A stretch of DNA of 64,000 nucleotides from Pseudo-nitzschia pungens (lineage: Eukaryota; Bacillariophyta; Bacillariophyceae; Bacillariales; Bacillariaceae): contig CM074758.1 in assembly GCA_037355855.1 (NCBI GenBank), forward strand, positions 7,475,001 to 7,539,000. Reading direction: 5' to 3'. Below the pieces are notes generated by a model. The model saw nothing but the letters and a program-made list of their open reading frames with translations. It searched no databases and was not told the DNA's origin. This document shows positions 1 through 9,800 of the stretch, in pieces. Position numbers and translations under genes: made by a program. The stretch's first letter is position 1. Each line of letters opens with the position of its first letter.

Positions 1-227
1 GGGGAACCACAGGATTCCCGTGAACTAAAGAGAGAAACAACTCCCACCACTGGACAAACCAGGGGGAAAATCAGTTATAACACGAGTTATCACGAGAGCA
101 GTGGAAATCCAGCAAGAAAAACTGGAGGAACTGAGCAATCACTTTTTGCTCAATTCCACCACAAGCAGCAAAGATAACAGAAATAGTGTAACTAAATTAA
201 ATCTAATAGAAAACTGATTAACTCACC
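1..227 (+). other. 5' leader of Gypsy element G0 (possibly with the end of its 5' LTR)
   Basis: This stretch lies directly upstream of the gag start codon of G0 and has no credible gene. It is A-rich and should be the untranslated leader of the retrotransposon RNA. I could not find a second copy of it near the 3' side of the element, so I cannot place the LTR edge; the 5' LTR probably lies mostly outside the window. Confidence 0.5.
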
Positions 228-1664
228 ATGGCGACCAAGGGAACCAAACTGAAGCCTTTCAACATCACACGGGAGGACTGGCCGGAAGACGCCACCACCG
301 TAAAGATGAATGTAGACAGCGAACAGGTTGGAATCGCATTCAGCGACTACCTGAAGGTCCTCAGTGGTACTGAAAGACCAGAACTCTTCCTCATCTGGAA
401 GAGAGACTTTGACCAGAAAATTGCTGGCAATGACAAACTCCACGGAGACCAGAAACTGGACGTCCTACAGAGAATCCTCTCTGGGGAAGCACTAGCACTT
501 GTCCAGCAGACTCTCACTCGGACCTACTTGGCCGAACCGACCCACAAGGTCCACCACACCAGACGCGTCCAGAAAAAGATCCAGGAAATCGAGAAACGGG
601 ACCAAGCAAACATCCTACTATCAATGGGGCAAGACGCCACCGAAACTCCCACGGGAGCCTCCAAGGAGAAGGCAAAGGAGAAATCTCCAAACGCCGACAA
701 AACCGACACAGCCACGGCGAGATCGGACAAAGACCCGGAGACCGACAACCTCGAGTCACCAATCCCAAAGAAAAAGGTCGCAAGCGCCCTCACCCAGTAC
801 TACCAATCCCAGGAGTACAGGAAGGATGTCATGGAAGAATGCATGCATGTCCTCAAGCTCAAAATCTTTGGCAATGACCAAAACGGCAAGCGCTCGTACA
901 TTGTCCTCCGCAGATTCATGCGAGGCATGCGAGTGGAACTCAAATATGGCATCAGAGCCTGGGCCAATCGAATGGCCGAGCTCCAAAGCTACCTCCCCGA
1001 ATGTCTCCGGGAGTGTGGCAGTGACCAAGTGGAAACACCAACCAGTTTCACCCAAGGAGAACTGAAGGAAATACTGGATTCCGACATGACCCACTCCCAA
1101 CGCAAAAAGTTGGAACACATTGGATGGGACCTCTACACCCAATCCTTTAACACCACTATCGACAAGCTCGAAAATTTGGAAATCACCATCCGGAAGGAGG
1201 CAATAATGCAACAGCGCATCACCGACCTTGAAAAACAGAATGGCGTCACCAAGAAGACCCCCAAGGCCGCCTCTGGGGGAGGAAACCGCCACGGGAAGTC
1301 CCCCGGCAAAAAGAAGCGACCTGTGGAAGGCAGCAACAAGCAGCTATGCAAGACCTGTGGCAAGGTCCATGCCGGCAAATGCTGGAAACTAACCGGTGGT
1401 CCCTCCAAGAAGGGAAAGTTTGACCGGGAAATCATCAACTTGCTCAAGGAGCATTTTGTGGCAAAAGAAGACTCAGACAACGAGCAACATTCCAAACCCC
1501 ACTGGGGAAGGAACCTATCGAACCACGAGTACTCCTACGTACTGGCCACGGCCCAAGCTGACCACGACATTTCTGATGACGAGATCGACATCTCCGAACG
1601 AGAACTCAAAGAGTACAGAAGAAAGTACAGAAAGACCTTTAAAAAGAAAGGATCCCACAACTGA
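228..1664 (+). CDS. Gag of Gypsy-type LTR retrotransposon G0
   Basis: 478-codon ORF that starts at an ATG in a good context (caccATGG) and ends in TGA directly before pol. It should form the virus-like particle and bind the element RNA. The middle is helical and charged. Near residues 375-386 there is a short zinc-knuckle-like motif (CKTC, then H, then C; spacing C-x2-C-x3-H-x3-C, shorter than the usual retroviral knuckle), followed by a basic stretch. Downstream pol is in the same frame, so Gag and Gag-Pol could come from one reading frame by passing the UGA. No internal stop or frameshift is visible, so the gene looks intact. Family assignment rests on its position before a clear Gypsy pol; gag itself is not a sequence I recognise beyond the knuckle. 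Confidence 0.85.
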   Translation: MATKGTKLKPFNITREDWPEDATTVKMNVDSEQVGIAFSDYLKVLSGTERPELFLIWKRDFDQKIAGNDKLHGDQKLDVLQRILSGEALALVQQTLTRTYLAEPTHKVHHTRRVQKKIQEIEKRDQANILLSMGQDATETPTGASKEKAKEKSPNADKTDTATARSDKDPETDNLESPIPKKKVASALTQYYQSQEYRKDVMEECMHVLKLKIFGNDQNGKRSYIVLRRFMRGMRVELKYGIRAWANRMAELQSYLPECLRECGSDQVETPTSFTQGELKEILDSDMTHSQRKKLEHIGWDLYTQSFNTTIDKLENLEITIRKEAIMQQRITDLEKQNGVTKKTPKAASGGGNRHGKSPGKKKRPVEGSNKQLCKTCGKVHAGKCWKLTGGPSKKGKFDREIINLLKEHFVAKEDSDNEQHSKPHWGRNLSNHEYSYVLATAQADHDISDDEIDISERELKEYRRKYRKTFKKKGSHN

Positions 1665-1678
1665 ATGGTTGATACCAT
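1662..1678 (+). promoter_or_regulatory. gag-UGA-pol junction of G0 with adjacent hairpin
   Basis: The gag stop TGA (1662-1664) is followed without a gap by pol in the same frame (both start coordinates are divisible by 3). The bases right after it, ATGGT-TGAT-ACCAT (1665-1678), form a perfect 5-bp stem with a 4-nt loop. UGA readthrough is one reading. Stop-start reinitiation (UGAAUG) is the other, because an ATG follows directly. Confidence 0.6.
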
Positions 1679-4600
1679 CCACACCGGACCCCGCATCATC
1701 AACAGATTTGCGGACATCTGTGTGGAGGTATTGGACCACAAGGGAAGGGGGAGGATGCTCCGGGGTCTATTAGACTCTGGTTGCTCCAAATCCATCATAC
1801 TAAGGCAATTTGTCGACCGAAGTCAACTAACGAACCGAGACCAAAGATCTATCACCTATAATACCTATGGGGGCAAGTTCAGAACCAGGTCTGCGGCTTC
1901 AGTGGGACTGAGGTTAATAGAATTTTCAAACTCCAAGACCATCAAGTGGACCTTCCAAGTGGATGAATATCATCACCACGAGGAAGTACCCTATGACATG
2001 ATCATAGGATCCGACCTAATGGCACAGCTGGGACTGGATATAAAATACAGCTCCCGAACTATAGAATGGCAGGGTGACTCCATTCCCATGAAGGGGATGG
2101 GGGAGCTCACGGACCCGGACAAATGTGAGGCAGTATTCTTTGCCAACACACAAAGTCCAATCCTCCAGCAAGAGGAAGAAAGGCAAGCCAAAATCCTGGA
2201 CGCAGACTACTCCAAAGTCGATATAGACGCTATGGTCAACGAGCTAGAGATCACTGCGGAATCCAAGGAAGCCTTAAAGAAAACTCTGAAGAAATTCCCG
2301 ACACTCTTTGGCGGAGGTCTGGGGCTACTGAAGAACATAGAACAGGTATCCATTGAACTCCAACCAGGATTCAAACCGGTCCGACAGCGGTACTACTCTG
2401 TACCCCATGCCTTTGAACAAGCACTTCGCAAGGAGATCACTAGACTCTGCGATATTGGAGTCCTGGAAAAACTCCCCCACGACGACGATTCACCATGGGC
2501 ATCCCCTACCTTTTGTCAACCCAAAAAGACAGGGGACATTCGGGTCCTCACGGATTTCCGGAAAATGAATGCAGCTATCCAAAGGAAGCCTTTCCCACTA
2601 CCACGCATAGGGGAAACAATCCAGAGACTGCAGAAATTCAAGTCCGCTACGGCATTGGACTTATCCCAAGGATATTATACCATCCCCATTTGCAAGGAGA
2701 GCCAAAAGATTTGCTCTACCATTCTACCGTGGGGAAAGTATGCCTACAAGAGGCTGGCAATGGGGATTGCTTGTGCTCCGGATATCTTCCAATCAGTCAT
2801 GATGAACCTGCTTGGTGACCTGGACTATGTCCTAGTCTATATTGATGATATCCTGATCATCCAGAGAGAGGGGGAATCTGAACAGGATCACCTCGACAAG
2901 ATCGACACAGTCCTCCAGAGACTGGATGATGCTGGCTTTCGAGCCAACCTACGAAAATCCTTCTTCATGCAAAAAGAGGTGGAATATCTGGGATTCCTAT
3001 TAACAACAGAGGGCATTCAGCCCCAGCCAAAGAAACTGGAGGCGATGAAGCGCCTGGAAGCCCCAAAGAATACCAAGCAACTCAAGATGTTTCTTGGAAT
3101 GGTAAATTTCTACCGGGACATGTGGAAACGACGCTCCCACATCCTTGCCCCTCTGAACAAGCTAGCAGGGAAAAAGGGCAAAATGAACTGGTACTGGGGT
3201 CCAGCAGAGCAGAAAGCTTTCATGGAGGCAAAAAGGATGCTCGCAGATGAAGCGAAACTCGCATTCCCGGACTTTACAAAACCATTTCATCTCTACTCAG
3301 ACGCCAGCGATAGGCAACTGGGAGCAACTGTGTGCCAAGATGGCAAACCCCTTGGTTTCTATACGAGGAAACTGAACTCAGCGCAGCTCAACTACACTGT
3401 AGGAGAGAAAGAACTCCTCGGAATAGTGGAAGGGCTCAAGGCGTTTGAAGGAATCCTACGAGGACAAGATGTGATTATTCACACAGACCACCTGAACCTA
3501 CTGTATCAGCAGATGCCAACGCAGAGGATGGTCCGGTGGAGACTCCTCATGGAGGAGTTCCATCCGGTAGTCAAGCATGTGGCTGGCAAAGACAATGACG
3601 CAGCAGATGCACTATCACGACTGGACATCACTGATGACCCAGCAGATACAGTGGAATGGCTACCACCAAATAAGCCCCTCACCTACGGGGATGAGGAAGA
3701 GCACCTCCGGCAACTCCTATTCCCACTTGGAGAAGAGTCGGCGGAAGAATTCCAGGGCAATAGTGCATTCCCACTTGCTCCGGATATGATCCAGTTCTAC
3801 CAACAAAAGGACACGGGAATCACGAGTGCTCTGGAAAAAGACAAACGACTGACTACCAAAATGGTGGAAGGTTACAGTCTAATCCACAAGGAAGGAAAAA
3901 TCCTGATCCCGGACAAACTCAAAGATAGAGTCATGGAATGGTACCACAGCATGCTGGTCCATCCCGGAGAAAAGAGAATGGAACAGAGCATCCGCTCCGT
4001 GTTCACCTGGAGAGGTCTACGAAAGGACGTCCAGAACCTCTGTCAACACTGCCACACGTGCCAGATGTTCAAAAAGAGTGGCCGGAAGAAGTATGGACTA
4101 CTACCGGAGAAAGCAGCTGAGGTTACCAAATGGCAAAGGGTCAATGTGGACCTCTGGGGACCTGCAACTGTCCACAATAAAAATGGTAAAGACTACCACA
4201 TCCATGTTCTCACCATGGTGGACCCAGTAACCGGATGGTTTGAATTGGCCCATCTAAAGGACTCACCAAATGCAGCAGAAACTCAACGTTTGCTAGACAG
4301 TACCTGGCTAGCAAGGTATCCGCGCCCAAAGGAAATTGGCTTTGATGGCGGGAGTCAGTTCAAAGCAGAGTTCCAAGAGCTCTGTGACAACATGGGGATG
4401 AAAAGAAAACCCAGTGGCGCTTGGAACCCACAATCCAACTCAGTGCTGGAAAGGATCCATCAGGTCCTGAAGGACTGTCTACTGTCCTTCAACTTGGAAC
4501 AAAGGGATCTCCACGAGAAGGATCCTTTTGAGGAATTCACTACCAAGGCAGCATATGCGATTCGCAGCGCCATCCACACCACTCTGGGGTATTCCCCAGC

Positions 4601-4937
4601 GCAACTGGTGTTTGGAAGGGACATGTTCATGCCCGTGAATTTCCCAGTGGATTGGGAAGCAATCCAAGCAAGGAAACAAAAGAGTATCCACAAGAGTAAT
4701 ATCCGGGAGAATCAGAAGAGGATTCCCCATGTCTATAAGGAAGGAGACTATGTCACCCTGGAAAGGAAGGGCATTATTCCGAAACTATCCTTCCCACAAC
4801 AAGGACCTTACAAGGTGCTCAAGGCCCATGACAATGGAACTGTGACTATTGAAACTGCTCCCTTTGTAACCGACCGGGTTAATATTAGGAGAGTCCATCC
4901 CTATTATTGCAGGGATAGCACTAAACTGGAGAAGTAA
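1665..4937 (+). CDS. Pol of Gypsy-type LTR retrotransposon G0 (PR-RT-RH-IN)
   Basis: 1,090-codon intact ORF with the Gypsy domain order. Aspartic protease motif LLDSGCSKS near residue 36. Reverse transcriptase from about 200 with YIDDI near 391. RNase H begins with LYSDASDRQLGA near 543. Integrase has a zinc-binding region (LVHPG, then CQHCHTC near 760-790), first catalytic Asp in NVDLWGP near 828, second in FDGGSQFK near 894 and Glu in VLERIHQ near 929. The C-terminus (FPQQGPYKVLK, then VNIRRVHPYY) matches the GPY/F module. Integrase after RT and RNase H is what separates Gypsy from Copia. Enzymes of this kind copy element RNA into DNA and insert it in the genome. The stop is TAA, unlike the UGA at the gag end. 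Nothing is missing in the catalytic motifs, so the element could have been active recently. Confidence 0.93.
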   Translation: MVDTIHTGPRIINRFADICVEVLDHKGRGRMLRGLLDSGCSKSIILRQFVDRSQLTNRDQRSITYNTYGGKFRTRSAASVGLRLIEFSNSKTIKWTFQVDEYHHHEEVPYDMIIGSDLMAQLGLDIKYSSRTIEWQGDSIPMKGMGELTDPDKCEAVFFANTQSPILQQEEERQAKILDADYSKVDIDAMVNELEITAESKEALKKTLKKFPTLFGGGLGLLKNIEQVSIELQPGFKPVRQRYYSVPHAFEQALRKEITRLCDIGVLEKLPHDDDSPWASPTFCQPKKTGDIRVLTDFRKMNAAIQRKPFPLPRIGETIQRLQKFKSATALDLSQGYYTIPICKESQKICSTILPWGKYAYKRLAMGIACAPDIFQSVMMNLLGDLDYVLVYIDDILIIQREGESEQDHLDKIDTVLQRLDDAGFRANLRKSFFMQKEVEYLGFLLTTEGIQPQPKKLEAMKRLEAPKNTKQLKMFLGMVNFYRDMWKRRSHILAPLNKLAGKKGKMNWYWGPAEQKAFMEAKRMLADEAKLAFPDFTKPFHLYSDASDRQLGATVCQDGKPLGFYTRKLNSAQLNYTVGEKELLGIVEGLKAFEGILRGQDVIIHTDHLNLLYQQMPTQRMVRWRLLMEEFHPVVKHVAGKDNDAADALSRLDITDDPADTVEWLPPNKPLTYGDEEEHLRQLLFPLGEESAEEFQGNSAFPLAPDMIQFYQQKDTGITSALEKDKRLTTKMVEGYSLIHKEGKILIPDKLKDRVMEWYHSMLVHPGEKRMEQSIRSVFTWRGLRKDVQNLCQHCHTCQMFKKSGRKKYGLLPEKAAEVTKWQRVNVDLWGPATVHNKNGKDYHIHVLTMVDPVTGWFELAHLKDSPNAAETQRLLDSTWLARYPRPKEIGFDGGSQFKAEFQELCDNMGMKRKPSGAWNPQSNSVLERIHQVLKDCLLSFNLEQRDLHEKDPFEEFTTKAAYAIRSAIHTTLGYSPAQLVFGRDMFMPVNFPVDWEAIQARKQKSIHKSNIRENQKRIPHVYKEGDYVTLERKGIIPKLSFPQQGPYKVLKAHDNGTVTIETAPFVTDRVNIRRVHPYYCRDSTKLEK

Positions 4938-5150
4938 TTAAATGTAACAGTACCATGGAGGAGCATGCCGTGCACCGGAATACAGTCACGAATCTACTCA
5001 GGACTGGATTAAGGATAAGGATAAAAAAATCAGCGAGTCGACAGAATCGCCGATTCAGAGCGCTCTTGGAACTGTAGCAAATAGACTAACCAATAGGGCT
5101 CACAATTTGCATATCACTACTATTCTAATCACTAGTAGACCCGGGGTATG
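4938..5150 (+). other. 3' end of G0, truncated; possible start of its 3' LTR
   Basis: Follows the pol stop. A TGTAACA sequence near 4,945 resembles the LTR start of the other Gypsy elements in this window (TGTAACA), so the 3' LTR may begin there, but there is no second copy to confirm it. The sequence changes near 5,150 into antisense Copia reverse transcriptase, so the rest of the LTR has been lost. Confidence 0.35.
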
Positions 5151-5367
5151 GCAGGCGCCTGCGACTGGCAGACCAGATAGAGCCCGTACTATCTTGCAAG
5201 CTTGTCCAACCAAATGAGGGGGGAAACCGTCCTCAGCTTGTGCCACCAAATAATATTTCTTTTTGATTGGCGCAGTGAGGTAGGCGTTTTGGATATCAGC
5301 AGACAATACATCCAACCCATTCAAAGCTGCTAACAGAAAGAATATTCGGACGGAATCTCTGCTTGGG
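5151..5367 (-). pseudogene. Reverse transcriptase fragment of Copia element A (distal piece)
   Basis: On the minus strand this encodes a Copia reverse transcriptase stretch (DVLSADIQNAYLTAP, then IVRALSGLPVAGA), closely matching the same place in Copia B. It runs into the LTR of B at 5,367. The preceding part of the same gene resumes at 15,329 on the other side of B, so this is the downstream half of a gene split by an insertion. Homology ends near 5,150; the remaining RT, RNase H and 3' LTR of A are absent. Confidence 0.85.
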
Positions 5368-6266
5368 TGTGTTGATATCCGCTCGTCAGCGGTCTTCGGG
5401 GAACTAATCGTAGAACTTAATCGTCTTATACTGTGTACTGGAAATAGGCGAAAGCCTTAACAATAATAACGCGTACATCCCTGGCAAAGGGTGAGACTAC
5501 AGCGGGCTGTCCAAGGTCTTATTGCATACACTTAGTTACTACAAGGTACTTCCCTAGAGGTACATCGGAATCGATCGAAAGGGAGGGCATGATAGGTTTC
5601 TATTTTAGAGTATAAAAGAAAGAGTGAAAAAAGGGAGCTGAGCCAAAGCGCTCAGCTCTGTATCGTGACAGCGCTCCGATAACTCGTATAATAACAGAGC
5701 TCTGTAGCTCTGGTACTGTATTCTACGGGTAGCGTATCGGAGTATCGCTTAATTAGATCGAATCGTGCGCTAGCGCTAGCTCGCTTATGCTAGCGCGTTG
5801 GGTAACTGTTTGGGCCGGGTATCCGATCATGGTACATATTATACACCAATGACCTGACCCCGGCGGTAGCATCATATCTTAGCATTGGTATCATGGTAGG
5901 TTAGCATCTTTCAGTATCTCGTAGCCTTAGCAACCCTAACCCTGTAGCATTTAGCTACACCCTGAAAAGGTGCTTTACTCGGGGTACGTACGATTGGTAC
6001 AAATCGTACGCGGCGACCCTAGTAAACTCTGCTAGCATCCATACTAAACAGGATAGGTCTGCTGCTAAGCCTGCTGCTAAGCCTGTTGCTAAGCCTGTTG
6101 CTAAGCCTGTTGCTGAGCTTGTATGCTAGCAATTAGCGCACAGCTCTAGCACTCAGCTCAGCACCTGTTAGTCAGTTACTGGGTGTTGCTGACTGTAGAC
6201 CCAGTAGCCCTTCTACACAGGAGCCTTGCTAGCACAGATCATAGCACCACCATGAATATCTTCATA
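5368..6266 (-). repeat. 3' LTR of Copia B
   Basis: Same sequence as 14,430-15,328. In sense (minus) orientation it starts TATGAAGATATTC and ends GATATCAACACA. It holds a 12-bp tandem repeat (GCTAAGCCTGTT type, 6,062-6,115), an inverted repeat around 5,990-6,012 (GTACGATT and AATCGTAC), a two-unit CCCTAA stretch near 5,934-5,942, and a TATAAAAG on the plus strand at 5,611-5,618, antisense to the element. Confidence 0.92.
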
Positions 6267-6869
6267 GTCCCCGTGATTGATGCCAGTGGTCCTGTATGAG
6301 CAACTGAGCAACTATACCAGTCCCCGGAAACAGATACTCCCAGGAGGACACCAATACTCTTGCCTGTTGTACCAGGACACTTGGATGGATCATAACAGAA
6401 TTCAGGGATGCTTCCATGTAACTTGTCAGAGGTCAAACTGCACCAAATATTGCAGTTCTTCTATCAGAGGCCCGGCCGATTTATGGTAAAAAAAAAAGGG
6501 GGTTGGACCGGAAGGCATTTTGCCCTTGGTCCGATTCCTTAACACATATAAGGACATATCAATCGGCCTATTGTAGTTTCAGATTTTATAGTCCCTGGAA
6601 CCGGTGTACCGGAGACTCCCAACATATCACATATAGCATAAGATCGAATCGGAATCGAAGTCCGTTGCGTTCGAAGAATTCGTTGCAATAGGAATAAGGT
6701 TGCGTCCGAAATCGAAATCGAATGCTCCCAAAAAGAAATCGCTCCGACCGAAAAGACTCGTAATCGAAATCCGGATTCGACTGGTTCCAAAAATCGAAAT
6801 CAGAAAACTGCTGCGTCCGAGCTGCTTGTCAGGGACCAAAGGTACCCCAAATAATGCAGCTAGAGCAAT
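6267..6869 (-). other. 3' untranslated region of Copia B
   Basis: Lies between the pol stop and the 3' LTR. No credible gene. It contains an A10G5 run on + near 6,487-6,501 and a stretch rich in cgaaatcgaa-type words (6,640-6,800). A polypurine tract for second-strand priming should sit next to the LTR on the minus strand; only a weak candidate (CACGGGGAC) is visible there. Confidence 0.5.
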
Positions 6870-9800
6870 TTACCACATGCATCGAGCGCAGTGTTCTTTC
6901 AAAGCTGGACCATTCAATAGCTTGGTGAATAAGTCGGCAATATTGGTCTCACCAGGCTCCTTTGCAATTCGAATTGTTCCAGCAGCAATAGACTCGCGCG
7001 CCTTGTGGTATGCGACGCTGTTGTGCTTCTTGTTGCAAGGGCTCTCTGGTCTGGTAGTATTTTTGACAACAGACTCATTGTCACAGTACACATTCGTAGG
7101 ACCTTCAATAGGAACGCCCATCATCCGGAGCTTGTATCTGAGCCCTTCAATCAGTTCAATGGCAATTCGGAGTGCAACTATCTCAGAACCAAAGGTTGAG
7201 GTCTCGACAGTGGTTTGCCTTTTGCTGAACCACAGGATTGGAGCCCTGTTCACAAAGATGATGATTCCGGTATGGGATCTTCTTGTTGCTTTGCATCCGG
7301 CATGATCGGCGTCAACAAAACAGCTCATAATAACTGCTTTTCCAAGCGCTTCGGGGGCATCTGGTGGCAACACCTCCTTGGCATCTGGATAAAACTCGCT
7401 CCAGTCGCAGTTGGGAAATCTGGATTCATCCACATCAGGACGCGTCTCGTCAAATACTAACTTGGATCGTGCATGCGCCTTGAGATAGGCAAACATGTGC
7501 AATACTTGGTTCAAATGCCCTGTTCGCGCTTGTGCTAGATATCTAGACATAAGAGATACAGGCATGACCAAATCCAGTCTCCCAAGTTCGCACAACCACC
7601 TCAAGACACCAATCAGGCCCTGGTAGTAGTTCTGCTTACTTGGATCCAGTTCGGCGGTTACATCAACTTCTGGACGATAATCGGATGTCAACGGGGTAGA
7701 CACCTTGTTCGGAAGGTGCTTGTAACCATACTGCTCGGTGCCAAGCTCCTTCTCTACTGCGTCGATGGCTTTCTTGGCATATTTCTCGGAGGACATCGCC
7801 CACTTGGGAATTGGATCGTCTTCGACCACATGCGAATGGACATCAGCGCCCAGATACAGGGTTGGAACTTCTATAGTCCCGTCCTTCAGCGTGAAGCGCT
7901 GCTCGATACTTTCCAACTGCCGTCGGGGGTCCTCACTGCAACAGATGATATCGTCGACGTATGCAATCAGGTAGGCCCAGTACCTAGAGCCGTCCTTTCG
8001 TGTCTCCACTCGCATATGAACGTCAGGATCAGCTTTACAGGGTTGATATCCTAGCGTTCGTAGGTGCTTGGTCAAATAGGATCGGAACGACGCGCCTGCA
8101 ACAGGAAGTCCATACAGTGCCCGAACGATCTTACATACCTGACCTACCAAATGCTGGGGGAAACCATCTTCAGCCCGTGCAACTAAATAGTACTTCTTCT
8201 TGATCGGCGCTGTAAGATATGCGTTCTGTATGTCCGCAGACAGCACATCCAAATTGTTCAGCGCTGCCAACAGGAAGAAGATACGGACTGAATCTCTGCT
8301 TGGAACACTGCTGAAGGTATGTTCCTTAGCTGTGGCTTGTACCTTGTGGCCATCGGCGACAAGCCGTGCTTTCCTTGTGAGAGACCCCAACTTCACGTCA
8401 AAGATCATGTGCGTCGTGATCTTGCTGAATCCTTCGGCCTTCAGACCTTCGACGGTGTAGCTGGAGTCAAACTCGAACGCCATCTCGTTGTTTCTCATCT
8501 CCTTCGCAATCGCCTTCTCCCAATAGTCCGTTCCCGTCTTTCGGTCGATGGCAAGAGCTTCAGGGATAGAATGTGGTAGCTCCACTCCGAACTTGTGCGT
8601 CCTATCCCAGTACTTGTTTCGCTTGGTGGCCTTGAGGATTCGCTTCTTCCTTCGTAGTACGTGGTGGATCCACCATCGAAATGCTGGCTGATCCGAGATC
8701 TTGGCAGATATGGCATACTCTGCGGTCTGTACAGGAAAGGACTCTTTCAGATCGCTCAACTTACACCAGGATTCGGTTCCGTCTTTCCAACTGACGAGCA
8801 ATCGCCATCCCTTCGTTGTAGGCTTGGGGACTTTGCGACCATACTTGTTGGTGATCGTCGCATCTTGCTTCCTAACGGCAGATCCGTCCTTCTCGTGATC
8901 AATGATCTCGTCCAACAGAGAAAACATGCGTCCGTCGTCGTCGATCTCGCTGTACATACTCTCAGCAACAATATTGGCGGTGTACTGCTCGACGGAACCA
9001 TCTGGAAACTGCAGATCATACATTCTGGTATCAAGGATAGGGTTATCATTCCTCTTGCCAATCGGATTGCCATTAAGATCAGCAGAACGATTCTTCACAA
9101 CACACCGTAGTCGTTCATCGCCCTTCTGGATCATGACATTATTACCAATATACTCATCATAGTCATCCCCATCAGGTATGAGGTCGTCGATATCTGGAAT
9201 AGAGGCTTCAGGCTCGGCGAGCTCCCACCGTTCTTGGTGACCTTCAAATAACTCAGCAGGGGGATCAGGGTACGTAGCTTGGAACTTTGCGTCGTTATCC
9301 TCAACCTTGTCCCCGATCTTGGATTCCACTGCTTGGTCAAATGAGTCCATATAGCGCTTGACGTCATGGGAACGCCATTCTTCTTCAGTAACAGCACGGA
9401 CTGTGTTAGTGCTTACCGGCATGGCCGCCTCGTTCAGGATCCAGTGGCAGTCTCCGCCTCCGAATCGGTCACCGCACGGGCCAAGCCATCGTCCCAGCTT
9501 CTCGGTCCCATCAGAGAGATCAACCCAATAGACGAAATCATACCATTCATGGGCTTGGTACAGAGATATGTCAGGCATGTACCCATGTACAATTTCGAAC
9601 GGCGTTCGACCCATCATCGTAGGATCACTGGAAGCCGTGCGCTGTCGGATGGCAGCAACGAGCTCTCCGCAGAAAGCCCACAGGCGCTTGGGGGATCGCT
9701 TCCGAGCCGTCTTCTTACGTATACTTCTGCTGATATGGCCGATGCTGAGCTCCGCGCGATTCTGGAAGGGACATCTTGGCTGGATGAAAGTCTGGTGGAT

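Noticed and set aside
5930..5945. Internal telomere
   Set aside because: Only about two repeat units, and they are part of a conserved LTR.
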